A program made the position numbers and the translations under genes. 64,000 nt of DNA, taken from NCBI RefSeq assembly GCF_028826105.1, contig NZ_JAQGPL010000001.1, forward strand, positions 2,940,501 through 3,004,500, given 5' to 3'. The stretch's first letter is position 1; the number at the start of each line of letters is the position of its first letter. Positions 46,504 to 55,067 of this stretch are shown piece after piece. Source of the stretch: Paenibacillus humicola (GTDB lineage: Bacteria > Bacillota > Bacilli > Paenibacillales > Paenibacillaceae). Below the pieces are notes generated by a model. It was given only the letters and a program-made list of their open reading frames with translations, was not told the origin of the DNA and did no database searches.

Positions 46504-48273
46504 ATGCGGTGGAACTACAGAGGGTGGAGAAGCGTCGGGCTGATGCAGAAGGCATTGGTCATTTTCTTACTGTTCGTAATCCTGCCGACGATCGGGGTTG
46601 GCGTGCTGGTCCAATATTGGTTTAACGAGGTGCTGCGGGATCAGTTTATAGGCTCCACCAAGCGAGGTCTGGATACGGTCATCAACCAGCTTGAGGAAGA
46701 AACCGCCCTGGTGGAGGATATTGCCGACTATCTGATCCTGAGTCCGGACATGAGGAATTTTCTGCGCACTTCCCCTCCCCTCGGACGGAATGAGGCGGAA
46801 ATCCGCAAGCAGAACATCGCAGGCTTTTTGACGTTTCAACTCATGTCTAAAGACTATATTAAATCCATCAGCATCACCGGCTTCAACGGCAGCTCCATCG
46901 AGATGGGCGAACCCTTTAACGGAGACGAATCGGCATGGCTGCACCGGGCCGACAACCGCAAGGGCGGCATCGTCTGGAGCGCTGCCTATACGCTGGACAG
47001 CGACTGGGGCGGCAGCGAACGGCTGATCTCGCTGTTCCGGGTGCTTAATTCGTACAGCGAAACCACGAAGCCGCTCGGCCGGCTGGTGATCAGACTGGAC
47101 GAATCCAGCATCGAGAACTTGCTTAAAAGCGGCGTATTCAAGGAAAAGAGCTTCCTGTACGTGCTGGACGAAAACGGCGAAACCATCCTTCAGCCGGAGC
47201 ATTTGCCGGGCGGTTTCCGTCCGGATGGGAAGCTTCTGCGCAAGCTGCGGACCGAAGGCGGCAGTGCGTCAACGTTAACGATCGGCAAGGCACGCTATCT
47301 TACCTTTTACCGCACGATGGAAAAAACGGATTGGCAAATTGTAGCCATGGTGCCCGAATCGATCGTGAATGAGGAGACCCGCGGGCTAAAAGTGCTTACC
47401 GCCGTGATTTTGGCTTCGATTCTCGCGCTCGCCGTCATTGCTCTGATCCGGTTTCATTACACGATCATCAGACCGATCCTGCGTCTGAAGCGGGAGACCA
47501 ATCGGGTTAAACTGGGCGACTTCAGCGCTCGCGTACCGATTGAGTCGAATGACGAGATTGCCGAGCTCAACCGTAAATTCAACGATATGGTGTTCACCAT
47601 TCAGGAGCTGGTCGAGCATAAATACAAGCTGGAGCTGCGGGAGCGAGAATCGGAGCTAAAGCTGCTGCAGAATCAGATGGACCCGCATTTTCTGTACAAT
47701 ACGCTGGATATGATCCGCTGGACCGCGCGCCTGGAGAAAGCCTCCCGATCCAGCCAGCTCATCGAGATGCTGTCGCGTTTTTTCCGCTCTTCTCTGAACA
47801 ACGGCCGATACCGGACGACCATTTTGGAAGAGCTGGAATGGGTTCGTTCGTATTTATATCTGCAGCAGCGGCGGCTCGGCAGCAAGCTAAGCTATTCGCT
47901 CTTCACCGATGCGGATGTGGCGGGAGCGATCACGCTTAAAGCGTCGATTCAACCGCTTGTGGAAAACTTCCTCAAGCATGGCTGGGATCGCAGCAAGCCG
48001 GTCAATACGATTGCGGTGAGGTGCTATGCTGCCGAACAGGGCGAAATCTGGATTGATGTGCGGGATAACGGACGCGGCTTGAGCACTGCTGACGCGGAAT
48101 CGGTGCGCGCATCGCTGCGGCGAAGCAGCGACGGCATTGTCGGGGCGATGGGCAACATTCACGAGCGGCTGTCGATCTTTTTCGGGGAGGGCTACGGACT
48201 GGAAGTCGTCCAGTCTTCCGGCGACGGAGCGTGGATTAGACTCAGGATTCCGCATACCCAGGAGGGGGATTAA
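46504..48273 (+). CDS. YesM-type sensor histidine kinase
   Basis: 589 residues: membrane helix at about 15-37, an extracellular Cache-like sensor, a second helix at about 298-318, a HAMP linker (RPILRLKRETNRVKLGDFSA) and a LytS/YesM-type kinase domain with the phospho-acceptor motif MDPHFLYNTL (His395) and an ATP-binding region with VRDNGRGLS. It passes phosphate to the response regulator encoded 3 bp downstream. By analogy with the family and from position, the pair controls the importer operon just upstream. Confidence 0.93.
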   Translation: MRWNYRGWRSVGLMQKALVIFLLFVILPTIGVGVLVQYWFNEVLRDQFIGSTKRGLDTVINQLEEETALVEDIADYLILSPDMRNFLRTSPPLGRNEAEIRKQNIAGFLTFQLMSKDYIKSISITGFNGSSIEMGEPFNGDESAWLHRADNRKGGIVWSAAYTLDSDWGGSERLISLFRVLNSYSETTKPLGRLVIRLDESSIENLLKSGVFKEKSFLYVLDENGETILQPEHLPGGFRPDGKLLRKLRTEGGSASTLTIGKARYLTFYRTMEKTDWQIVAMVPESIVNEETRGLKVLTAVILASILALAVIALIRFHYTIIRPILRLKRETNRVKLGDFSARVPIESNDEIAELNRKFNDMVFTIQELVEHKYKLELRERESELKLLQNQMDPHFLYNTLDMIRWTARLEKASRSSQLIEMLSRFFRSSLNNGRYRTTILEELEWVRSYLYLQQRRLGSKLSYSLFTDADVAGAITLKASIQPLVENFLKHGWDRSKPVNTIAVRCYAAEQGEIWIDVRDNGRGLSTADAESVRASLRRSSDGIVGAMGNIHERLSIFFGEGYGLEVVQSSGDGAWIRLRIPHTQEGD

Positions 48274-48276
48274 ATC

Positions 48277-49881
48277 ATGACAAGCGAAAGGAACTCCCGC
48301 GGGAAGGTGAAGCTGCTGATCGTTGACGATGAACCCGTCATTTGCGAAGGGCTGCGGCACACGATCGATTGGGATTCGCTCGGGGTCGAAGTGGTCGGCG
48401 AAGCCCATGACGGAGAGGAGGCGCTGCACAAGGTGCAGGAATGCCGCGCGGAGCTCGTGCTGTCCGATATCCGCATGGACGGCATGGACGGACTGGAGCT
48501 TGCCGAGCACCTTCGCAGCCGCTTCCCGAAGGTACGGATCGTTATGATCAGCGGTTATGAAGACTTCGGCTATGCGCGCCGGGCGGTTCGCCTGAACGTC
48601 TCGGATTATTTGCTCAAGCCGGTGGAAATCGACGAGCTGGAGTCGGTTATCGGCGGCATCGCACGGGACATCCGCAAAGAGGATGCGCGCGGAAGCGACA
48701 AGGAGAACGAGCTTTGGCTGGCGAATCGCGCGCGCGGATTGACGGGATATGAGGACGAGCCGCTTCCGGCCGGTCTGCGTGCAACTTGGTACCGCGTTCT
48801 ATGCACGCAGGCGGAGCGCTACGCGGAGCGGTACTCGTTCATGAGCGCGGAGGAATGGCACGATATGCAGCGGCAGTGGCTGCAGGCGGTGGAGACTGGC
48901 CTCGCCGCGAACTCGCTGCGCAGCGTGTCGGTGTTCCACCACGCCAATATGCTGGTCACGCTGGCGATGGCGGACGGCGAGCCGGACGATGCGGCCTGGG
49001 ACAAAGCGCTGGAAGCGGCCGTCCGATCCTGGCGGACCTCCGGAGGGAAGCTGTACGGCAGCGCCTCGGGACCTTTTCGGGAGCCGGCCGAGACGGCGGA
49101 GCGCTGCGCGGAGGCACGCTCGCTGCTGGATTATCATGTGCTGGAGCAGTGGGATGTGCTGGAGCCCGGAAACCTGGAATCGATTCGCCGGAATCGCAAG
49201 CCGCCGGCGTTTGATGCCGCAGCCGGTGCGCAGCAGCTGGTGCTGGCGCTGTTCCAGAAGGATCGTTCGGCAGTAGCTGCGGCCGTCGGCGGCGTGTTCC
49301 ATCATTTCCGGAAGGAACGATTTTTGCTGTCCGAGGCGGCCAAGGCTAGTGACGAGTTGTCCGTGCTGCTGCGCCTGCGCCTGCGCCAAAGCGGCCTCAC
49401 CGGGCTCGAGGACGATAGCCGCGAGCCGGTCGACCTTCTTGTGTACAACTCGTATGAAAGCATGGAGATGATCGTGCATGCGGAGATGGAGCGGCTGCTG
49501 GAGCTGGTCGACCGCAGCGGTATCGACAAATCCTACTGGGTGATCGAGAAGGCAAAGAAATATATGGCCGAACAGTTTACGTGCGATTTGAAGGCGGCGG
49601 AGGTCGCGGCGTGGCTGAAAATCACGCCCAGCTACTTCAGTCAGATTTTTAAACAGAGCACCGGTAAAAGCTTTAAGGAGTACATGAACGAGCTGCGGAT
49701 TGGCGCGGCCAAGGTTCAGCTTGCACAGACGCACGACAAGGTGTTCGAAATCGCCGAGCGTGTCGGCTATAGCGAGTACAAGTATTTTGTGTCGGTATTC
49801 AAGACGTATACGGGCATGACCCCGAAGGAATACCGGGTGCTTAGCGTCGGCATACATGGCGCAAACCGCCAGGGCGGCTGA
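48277..49881 (+). CDS. YesN-type response regulator (receiver plus AraC domain)
   Basis: 534 residues. The receiver domain starts LLIVDDEPVICEGLRHTIDW, with phospho-acceptor Asp64 in LSDIRMDGMDG and Lys in DYLLKPVE. A variable middle region follows, and the last 100 residues are an AraC helix-turn-helix (FTCDLKAAEVAAWLKITPSY and GYSEYKYFVSVFKTYTGMTP). GGAGGGGG precedes ATG 48277. It acts with the kinase encoded immediately upstream. A perfect palindromic terminator follows at about 115 bp. Confidence 0.93.
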   Translation: MTSERNSRGKVKLLIVDDEPVICEGLRHTIDWDSLGVEVVGEAHDGEEALHKVQECRAELVLSDIRMDGMDGLELAEHLRSRFPKVRIVMISGYEDFGYARRAVRLNVSDYLLKPVEIDELESVIGGIARDIRKEDARGSDKENELWLANRARGLTGYEDEPLPAGLRATWYRVLCTQAERYAERYSFMSAEEWHDMQRQWLQAVETGLAANSLRSVSVFHHANMLVTLAMADGEPDDAAWDKALEAAVRSWRTSGGKLYGSASGPFREPAETAERCAEARSLLDYHVLEQWDVLEPGNLESIRRNRKPPAFDAAAGAQQLVLALFQKDRSAVAAAVGGVFHHFRKERFLLSEAAKASDELSVLLRLRLRQSGLTGLEDDSREPVDLLVYNSYESMEMIVHAEMERLLELVDRSGIDKSYWVIEKAKKYMAEQFTCDLKAAEVAAWLKITPSYFSQIFKQSTGKSFKEYMNELRIGAAKVQLAQTHDKVFEIAERVGYSEYKYFVSVFKTYTGMTPKEYRVLSVGIHGANRQGG

Positions 49882-49995
49882 GCTTCCACTTGCGTTCATT
49901 ACACGTTGACGGCGAATTGTGCTTGCATATCCGATGACATTTTGGACAGGGATTCAGGTTCGTGGGATTTCTATATACGTTGGTCCAACGCATAG

Positions 49996-50030
49996 GGCCT
50001 GCCAGGGAACCGGTTCCCTGGCAGGCCTTT
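49996..50030 (+). terminator. Palindromic terminator after the two-component operon
   Basis: A perfect 32-bp palindrome: GGCCTGCCAGGGAACC (49996-50011) followed directly by its reverse complement (50012-50027), then TTTAT. In RNA the central bases would open as a small loop. Confidence 0.85.
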
Positions 50031-50113
50031 ATCGTAGCATGATTTGATGTTAGACTGAAAGGTAGATACAGTTTATACTAAATTTAGCAGCAGCCTAGAG
50101 GAAACTGTGTCCG

Positions 50114-50190
50114 ATGAAAAAGCTGTGTATCGGAGAGCAAGTGGCGGATGTCGCCCGGGAGCTGAAGGTACGGTGTAGAAAGTCTCGGAA
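50114..50190 (+). pseudogene. Possible IS3-family transposase (OrfA) N-terminal fragment
   Basis: ATG 50114 opens a frame whose first residues, IGEQVADVARELKV, resemble the helix-turn-helix of IS3-family OrfA proteins (the V.EVARELGVS pattern), and the frame then runs into unrelated basic sequence. No inverted repeats, OrfB or second end is visible. It is probably a small relic; a chance match is possible because the segment is short. Confidence 0.3.
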
Positions 50191-50251
50191 GAACCAGATC
50201 AGCCGCCGATGGCATGCATGGTTGCCGCAGCGGATAAAGGAGAACGAAACC

Positions 50252-50893
50252 ATGAAAAAGTACATCCTCTTCGATCATGATGGTGTTCTGGTTGATACGG
50301 AATTCTGGTATTACAAAGCGGGAGAACGCGCTCTGGCTGACATTGGCTTTACCTTGGATAAAGATCAATACCTCCGCGACATGACCCAGTCATTTGGCAC
50401 TTGGTCCCAAGCGAGGGCGGCTGGTATTGATGAACAGACCATCAGCAAGCAGCGCGAGGTCCGCAACGTCTATTATCAGGAATACCTAAGAACAGAAGCC
50501 ATAGAGATTGAAGGCGTAGTTGAAACTCTGGCCGTACTGTCAAATTACGTCCGCATGGCCATCGTGACGACAGCAAAACGTGCGGATTTTCAACTTATTC
50601 ACGAAAAGCGCCGGATTACACCATTCATGGAATTCGTCCTTGTTCGCGAAGATTACGAGCGCACCAAGCCGCACCCGGAACCATACTTAACCGGCCTAAA
50701 ACGTTTCGGAGCTGCCAAAGAAGAGACCCTGGTGGTAGAGGATTCAAACAGAGGGTTGACCTCAGCCGTGGCGGCTGGTATCGACTGTGTTATTGTTTAT
50801 AACGACTTCACAAAAACACATGACTTCTCAAAGGCCAGCTATCGAATCAAGAATCTGATTGAACTAAAGGACATTATTCTGAATGTTACTTGA
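50252..50893 (+). CDS. HAD-superfamily phosphatase/phosphomutase-like hydrolase
   Basis: 213 residues with all four HAD motifs: FDHDGVLVDT (nucleophile Asp near residue 9 and acid Asp at +2), IVTTAKR, KPHPEPY and VVEDSNRG. The helical cap inserted after motif I places it with beta-phosphoglucomutase-like and small sugar-phosphate phosphatases. The first residue of motif I is normal but His replaces the usual Met/Leu between the two Asp residues. ATG 50252 is preferred to the in-frame ATG 50114 because AAAGGAGAA lies upstream and homology begins there. Confidence 0.85.
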   Translation: MKKYILFDHDGVLVDTEFWYYKAGERALADIGFTLDKDQYLRDMTQSFGTWSQARAAGIDEQTISKQREVRNVYYQEYLRTEAIEIEGVVETLAVLSNYVRMAIVTTAKRADFQLIHEKRRITPFMEFVLVREDYERTKPHPEPYLTGLKRFGAAKEETLVVEDSNRGLTSAVAAGIDCVIVYNDFTKTHDFSKASYRIKNLIELKDIILNVT

Positions 50894-50990
50894 GATAGAA
50901 GTGCGGGTGGCGCGACAAACGGAATGTAGATCGAAGAAGAGCGAGTATAAGGTGTATGACTGTCGGACAACAAGAACATCTGCACAACGA

Positions 50991-51017
50991 AGTCGCATAA
51001 CAATGCGGCTTTTTTTG
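50991..51017 (+). terminator. Terminator after the HAD hydrolase gene
   Basis: AGTCGCA (50991-50997) pairs with TGCGGCT (51004-51010), with one G-U pair in RNA, over a 6-nt loop, followed by a run of seven or more T residues. Confidence 0.8.
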
Positions 51018-51230
51018 TTCCGCTTTGCGAAATGACATTTTCCGTAACACGCCAAACATCCGCATGGGGTGAATGGGGGTTGACCTTTGTCCGGACATTG
51101 CACCGCGTTTAACGAGGTTTTTTTCTTGGTTGTCGGAATGAACGATATTTTCCTGACGAACAATATTTGAATGGAAGAAGATTCTTATTCGCTGAAGGAA
51201 AATTTACATCTGTCCGTAAAATTTTTATTC

Positions 51231-51259
51231 TTGAAGCCCTTTTACGCAATAGCTAGACT
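51231..51259 (+). promoter_or_regulatory. Candidate promoter of the broken importer locus
   Basis: TTGAAG (51231-51236), a 17-nt spacer and TAGACT (51254-51259), about 45 bp before the first permease fragment. Both hexamers match the consensus at four of six positions. The preceding 51018-51230 holds no gene I can support. Confidence 0.35.
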
Positions 51260-51305
51260 AAAACGTATTCAGCCAAAAAAATAGAGAGGAGGACAGAACT
51301 TACTT

Positions 51306-52263
51306 ATGGGGGAAACAAGGAATATCACGACGATCAACGGGTCACCGGGCGTTTCGACCAAACGATCAAAGATCCGAAAGGATGTCCTGAAAGACAATGT
51401 AGAATTATATTCGCTCATGCTTCCGGTTTTCATCTTAATCTTCATCTTCTGTTATATTCCGATTTATGGAATCGTCATTGCCTTTCAGAATTATATTGGA
51501 ATCCCTTTATCGGTAATGGCGTGGAGTGGGTCGGATTGAAGCATTTTATTCATTTTGTGCAAGGTGAGTATTTCTGGCGGCTGATCAAAAATACGTTGGT
51601 TTTAAGCGGGTTGAATTTGCTGTTTGGATTCACAATTCCGATTTTATTTGCGCTTCTTCTTAATGAAATACGCGCTGCGACATTTAAGAAGACGGTACAA
51701 ACGGCAAGCTACATGCCATACTTTATTTCGGCAGTCGTTGTAGCGGGGATGGTTATTTCTTTTGTGAATACGGATGGGATTAGATTCTTGTATTGCTCGG
51801 GATGGGCGACAAAAATTATCGACTGGAACCTACCGCCTTTCCATGGATTTATACGATCACGAATATTTGGAAAGGCTTCGGCTTTGGCAGCATTCTGTAC
51901 CTATCCACGATATCATCCATCGATCCGGGACTCTACGAATCCGCCAAAATAGACGGCGCGAACCGTTGGCAGCAAATGTAGCATATCACGGTATCCGGAA
52001 TCAAAAACATCATCGCAATCAATTTGATTATGGCGATCGGGGGAATACTGGGGACAAATAGCGATTTGATCCTGCTTCTTTATACGCCGGCGACCTATGA
52101 CGTTGCCGATGTAATCGGAACCTATTCGTATCGCTTGGGCATTCTGGGCGGTGAATTCAGCTACATTGCGGCCGCGGGACTGTTCCTGTCACTTATCGGT
52201 TTTGGTTTAACCTATACGGCCAACAAAATCAGCAACAAAATCACGGGGTTTGGCTTATGGTAG
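51306..52263 (+). pseudogene. Broken LplB-like ABC permease gene
   Basis: Permease sequence is spread over three frames. Residues from ATG 51306 (LMLPVFILIFIFCYIPIYGI) run out near 51539; the next part (GLKHFIHFVQGEYFWRLIKN) is in another frame from 51521; near 51775 the frame changes again with apparent loss of several codons, giving ITNIWKGFGFGSILYLSTIS and the EAA loop YESAKIDGANRWQQM; then a TAG at 51979-51981 interrupts before the same frame continues to 52263 with the normal C-terminal helices. Two frameshifts and one stop make a functional protein unlikely. A strong ribosome binding site (GAGAGGAGG) survives. Confidence 0.85.
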
Positions 52264-52273
52264 GGGTGCAATT

Positions 52274-52708
52274 GTGAAGATAAACAACAAAATTAGCGAA
52301 GGTAATCCGGCGGTAACCGTGGTTCTATATGTGCTGGCCGCGATTGTCTGCGTTGTTACCCTGTATCCGATGTATTATGTCTTGATTCTGTCTGTGAGTG
52401 AGCCGGCAGCGGCTGCGACGATGCAGGTGTATATGGCCCCAAAAGGGTTTAATCTTTCCTCCTATTCGATCATCGTTAAAGATCCTCAGCTGTGGCGGAA
52501 GGCCCTTACAGTCGTCAACGCGCATGAACGCAGAAGCCAGGTGCATATCAAGGAGATGGAGGCCGGTCTCAAGCTGATTGCGAAAGGTCAATTGAATATG
52601 AAAGAAATGATCACGCACGTCTTTTCCCTGCATGAGATCGACCGCGCGTACGAGGCGATTCGGACCAAACCGCAAGGTTTTGTCAAATCGGTCATCAAGA
52701 TCGATTGA
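52274..52708 (+). pseudogene. Chimeric frame: LplC-like permease N-terminus joined to alcohol dehydrogenase C-terminus
   Basis: GTG 52274, with AGGGGTG upstream, starts a normal LplC-type permease (VVLYVLAAIVCVVTLYPMYY), but after about 75 residues, near 52495-52505, it switches to the C-terminal 65 residues of a zinc-type medium-chain dehydrogenase (VNAHERRSQVHIKEMEAGLK and FSLHEIDRAYEAIRTKPQGF). The reading frame is kept to the dehydrogenase stop. This is best explained by a deletion that removed the rest of the permease, probably the binding protein, and most of a dehydrogenase gene. The product is unlikely to work. Confidence 0.8.
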
Positions 52709-52773
52709 CCGGGCCGGGTGGAAGGAAATTAAGCTTCAACCACCTTCCTAGACGCAGCGAAAATAATCATCCT

Positions 52774-52806
52774 CGACATTATGGACGATGTCGTGTTATT
52801 TTTTTC
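52774..52806 (+). terminator. Weak terminator-like hairpin after the chimeric frame
   Basis: CGACAT (52774-52779) pairs with ATGTCG (52788-52793), followed by TGTTATTTTTTTC. The stem is short but the T run is good. Confidence 0.5.
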
Positions 52807-52930
52807 AAATCATAGACGAACTAGATGTCCTCAATGCTGGTGTTCTGGATAGAAAAACGCATCGTGCTGAAATGGATGGTCTGCAAAGAAGGGTTAATCG
52901 CAAAAGTAAGTATAAGAAGGAGCGGAAGTG

Positions 52931-53809
52931 ATGTTTGAAATCAAATCGGATCGTTTGCGTGTTGAGATTGCGCACCCGAATGAAGTTCCCAATCTAACTA
53001 CGCGTTTCGACCGTGCGGGATTTATTACCGAAATCGTGCTTGATGGGGTGCATCGATTCTGCGCTACGGAGCCAAATAATCTCTCTCATCCGTCTTCCGG
53101 TGGACGCGGGCTTTGCAGCGAATATTTATTTGATGTCAGCGCAGAGGTCCAAGTAGGCGAGCCTTTTCCCAAATTCGGCGTCGGTCTTTTGAAGAAGTTC
53201 GAAGACGCACCGTATACGTTCTGGAAAAGATACGAAGCCGAGCCGTACCGCATTCGTGTTGAGGAAAGCAAGAACATCGCCAGATTCATAACGGAACCGC
53301 GACTTTGCATGGGCTATGCAATAAGCCAAAAGAAAGAAATATTGGTTATGGATAACATGCTTATCATGCAAATTACGGTTAAAAACGAGGGAGAAAAGCC
53401 GATCAGCATCCGCGAATATTGCCATAATTTTCTTACCATCAATTCAATGGCACTTGGGCCGGATTACAAGATTCGCATGGATTCGATCCAAAATAGGGGG
53501 AATGACGTGCTGAGCGGGCATATTAAAGGCGATGGTCATGGATTTACCTTTGCGCACTATTCACCTTCACCCGCCTCTGTAAAGGTGACGCCGGAAGAGA
53601 TACAAATAAGCAGCCCCAAAATATTTGAATGGTCGATGATCAATGAAGCCTCCGGCGCCCGTGTAGACGTGAAGGACGAGATTGATATTTGCGGCATGAC
53701 GATGTGGTGCGCAGATCATATCGTAAGCGTAGAAACCTTTCACAAGCTGGAGCTCTCGCCGGGTCAAAGCAATAGCTGGCAGCGCACCTGGATTTTTGAC
53801 AACGTATAA
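52931..53809 (+). CDS. Aldose 1-epimerase-like (galactose mutarotase superfamily) protein
   Basis: 292 residues, all-beta in character, with features reminiscent of the mutarotase/DUF4432 superfamily: an early LTTRFDRAGFITEIVLDG segment, GGRGLCSEYLF, and a central FLTINSMALG region. Such proteins equilibrate sugar anomers or bind sugars. I see no certain catalytic Glu/His pair, so the family call is tentative. ATG 52931 is preferred to GTG 52928; AAGGAGCGG lies upstream. It is the last plus-strand gene before a convergent response regulator gene. Confidence 0.6.
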   Translation: MFEIKSDRLRVEIAHPNEVPNLTTRFDRAGFITEIVLDGVHRFCATEPNNLSHPSSGGRGLCSEYLFDVSAEVQVGEPFPKFGVGLLKKFEDAPYTFWKRYEAEPYRIRVEESKNIARFITEPRLCMGYAISQKKEILVMDNMLIMQITVKNEGEKPISIREYCHNFLTINSMALGPDYKIRMDSIQNRGNDVLSGHIKGDGHGFTFAHYSPSPASVKVTPEEIQISSPKIFEWSMINEASGARVDVKDEIDICGMTMWCADHIVSVETFHKLELSPGQSNSWQRTWIFDNV

Positions 53810-53837
53810 AGAAGCCGTTTATCGGTTTTCACTTCAT

Positions 53838-53894
53838 AAAAAACGCCCAGGCGGCTTCGGTCCAGATTTACATGGGACAGAGGCCGCTTCATTT
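53838..53894. terminator. Bidirectional terminator between convergent genes
   Basis: GCGGCTTCGGTCC (53851-53863) pairs with GGACAGAGGCCGC (53875-53887), with one mismatch and one wobble. TTCATTTT follows on the plus strand, and a run of six A residues at 53839-53844 supplies the T tract for the minus strand. It serves both the epimerase-like gene and the convergent regulator gene. Confidence 0.75.
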
Positions 53895-53950
53895 TGCTTG
53901 TAAGCTTGAATAAGAAAAGCAGAGCAGTTTTTTCATCTTCTGCCCTGCTT

Positions 53951-54646
53951 CTATTTTGCATTGTTTACGAGTGAAAAGAACCCTGTATGCTCAATGGTTT
54001 CAAGCATCTCGACCACACTCTTTTTGTCAAATTTCTTTAAAAGGTTTGAAATATGGGTCTTCAATGTCGTCATTTCAGTAAAACGGACTTCCGCTATTTC
54101 CTTGTACTTCATGCCGGATCGCAGCAAGTTCAGGATTTCCATTTCCGACGGGGTGAGCTTCAGAATGACCTGAATCGTATAGGCAAGGTTCTCTTGAGCG
54201 TTTTTCAATTGGATATATTCCTTCCTCAAATACTCCGCAGCTTCCGGGTGTATAATCGAGCGGTTTTGCGCAGCCCGTATGATGGTGTCAGGTAAATCGG
54301 GGTCAGATACGCCTTTTATGAGGTAGTCGCACGCGCCGAATAGAAACGCGTTGGAGATATAATAGTCTGAATTCTGAACCGTATAGATGATCACTTTGGT
54401 ATTTGGCCGCAGCTTGATGATTTCGCGCATCGCGTAAAGCCCTGCGAGTCTGGACTCGATTTCAATATCCATTACCGCAACGTCAGGGGTGTTATTGGCG
54501 GCGAAAGTCACCGCTTCATACCCGCTGCCAACCGAACCAACCAGAGCAAGAGCCGAATTGTTAGCCATAAGGCGCGCGAGCTTACTCCGCGTTTTTTCCG
54601 AACCATCCACAACTAGAACTTTTATAGAGTTGTCAGCCGTCTTCAT
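53951..54646 (-). CDS. NarL/LuxR-family response regulator
   Basis: 231 residues. The N-terminal receiver domain has VLVVDGSEK (Asp14), the phospho-acceptor Asp60 in VMDIEI, Thr in IIYTVQ and Lys in DYLIKG. The C-terminal LuxR helix-turn-helix begins LTPSEMEILNLLRSGMKYKE, followed by an 8-residue turn and TLKTHISNLLKKF. The acidic pocket has one Asp where most receivers have two in a row, which could weaken Mg2+ binding. No sensor kinase gene lies next to it. AAGGTGA precedes its ATG on the minus strand. It is divergent from the SIS/kinase operon and may control it. Confidence 0.88.
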   Translation of the reverse strand: MKTADNSIKVLVVDGSEKTRSKLARLMANNSALALVGSVGSGYEAVTFAANNTPDVAVMDIEIESRLAGLYAMREIIKLRPNTKVIIYTVQNSDYYISNAFLFGACDYLIKGVSDPDLPDTIIRAAQNRSIIHPEAAEYLRKEYIQLKNAQENLAYTIQVILKLTPSEMEILNLLRSGMKYKEIAEVRFTEMTTLKTHISNLLKKFDKKSVVEMLETIEHTGFFSLVNNAK

Positions 54647-54978
54647 GCCATCACCTTCCGGACGAATGCTCTAAAAATACCTTCGGTCATCCCACATTTG
54701 AAAATGCTTTCATGAAAGATTGTGCTGCTATCCCCTTTAACGGCGGAGAGAGCAAGAGCGTTCATAAGGTAAAAGCTGGATTTAATGTTTTATGAAATTG
54801 ATTCTATTCTATTGAATATTGATTCAAAAAGTCTAGTCATATTCAACGATAGAAGTGATTATAAAAAATCATACTTGACAAACGGAAACGATTTGAAATT
54901 CATTTTTTAATACGTTAATTCAGCCATTATGCAGCAAATCGAACCTGCGAAAAACGTAATCTTTTCTAAAAATAAGGG
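54647..54978. other. AT-rich divergent intergenic region
   Basis: About 330 bp between the divergent regulator and SIS genes. It holds TTGACA at 54875-54880, but the position 17 nt downstream (ATTCAT) is a poor -10. AAACGGAAACGATTTGAAA next to it loosely resembles a cre half. GCTTTCATGAAAG near 54707 is a small palindrome. No reading frame of note. Confidence 0.4.
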
Positions 54979-55024
54979 TATAATCGCAAGTTTTTTCATC
55001 CTTTACAATAAAGTTGGATGAAAA
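54979..55024 (+). promoter_or_regulatory. Candidate -10 element and 9-bp dyad before the SIS operon
   Basis: TATAAT at 54979-54984 is a perfect -10 hexamer, though no good -35 lies 16-18 bp before it, so an activator may be needed. Just downstream, TTTTCATCC (54993-55001) and GGATGAAAA (55016-55024) form a perfect 9-bp inverted repeat across 14 nt, a likely operator over the transcription start. The SIS start codon is 44 bp further on. Confidence 0.5.
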
Positions 55025-55067
55025 TAAGATGAAATCATAAAATTAACCAGTCGAGAGGACGATTTTT

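Noticed and set aside
48799..49899. 366-codon minus-strand frame opposite the YesN gene
   Set aside because: Long antisense frames are expected opposite GC-rich genes; the plus-strand frame has clear receiver and AraC motifs and the antisense peptide does not.
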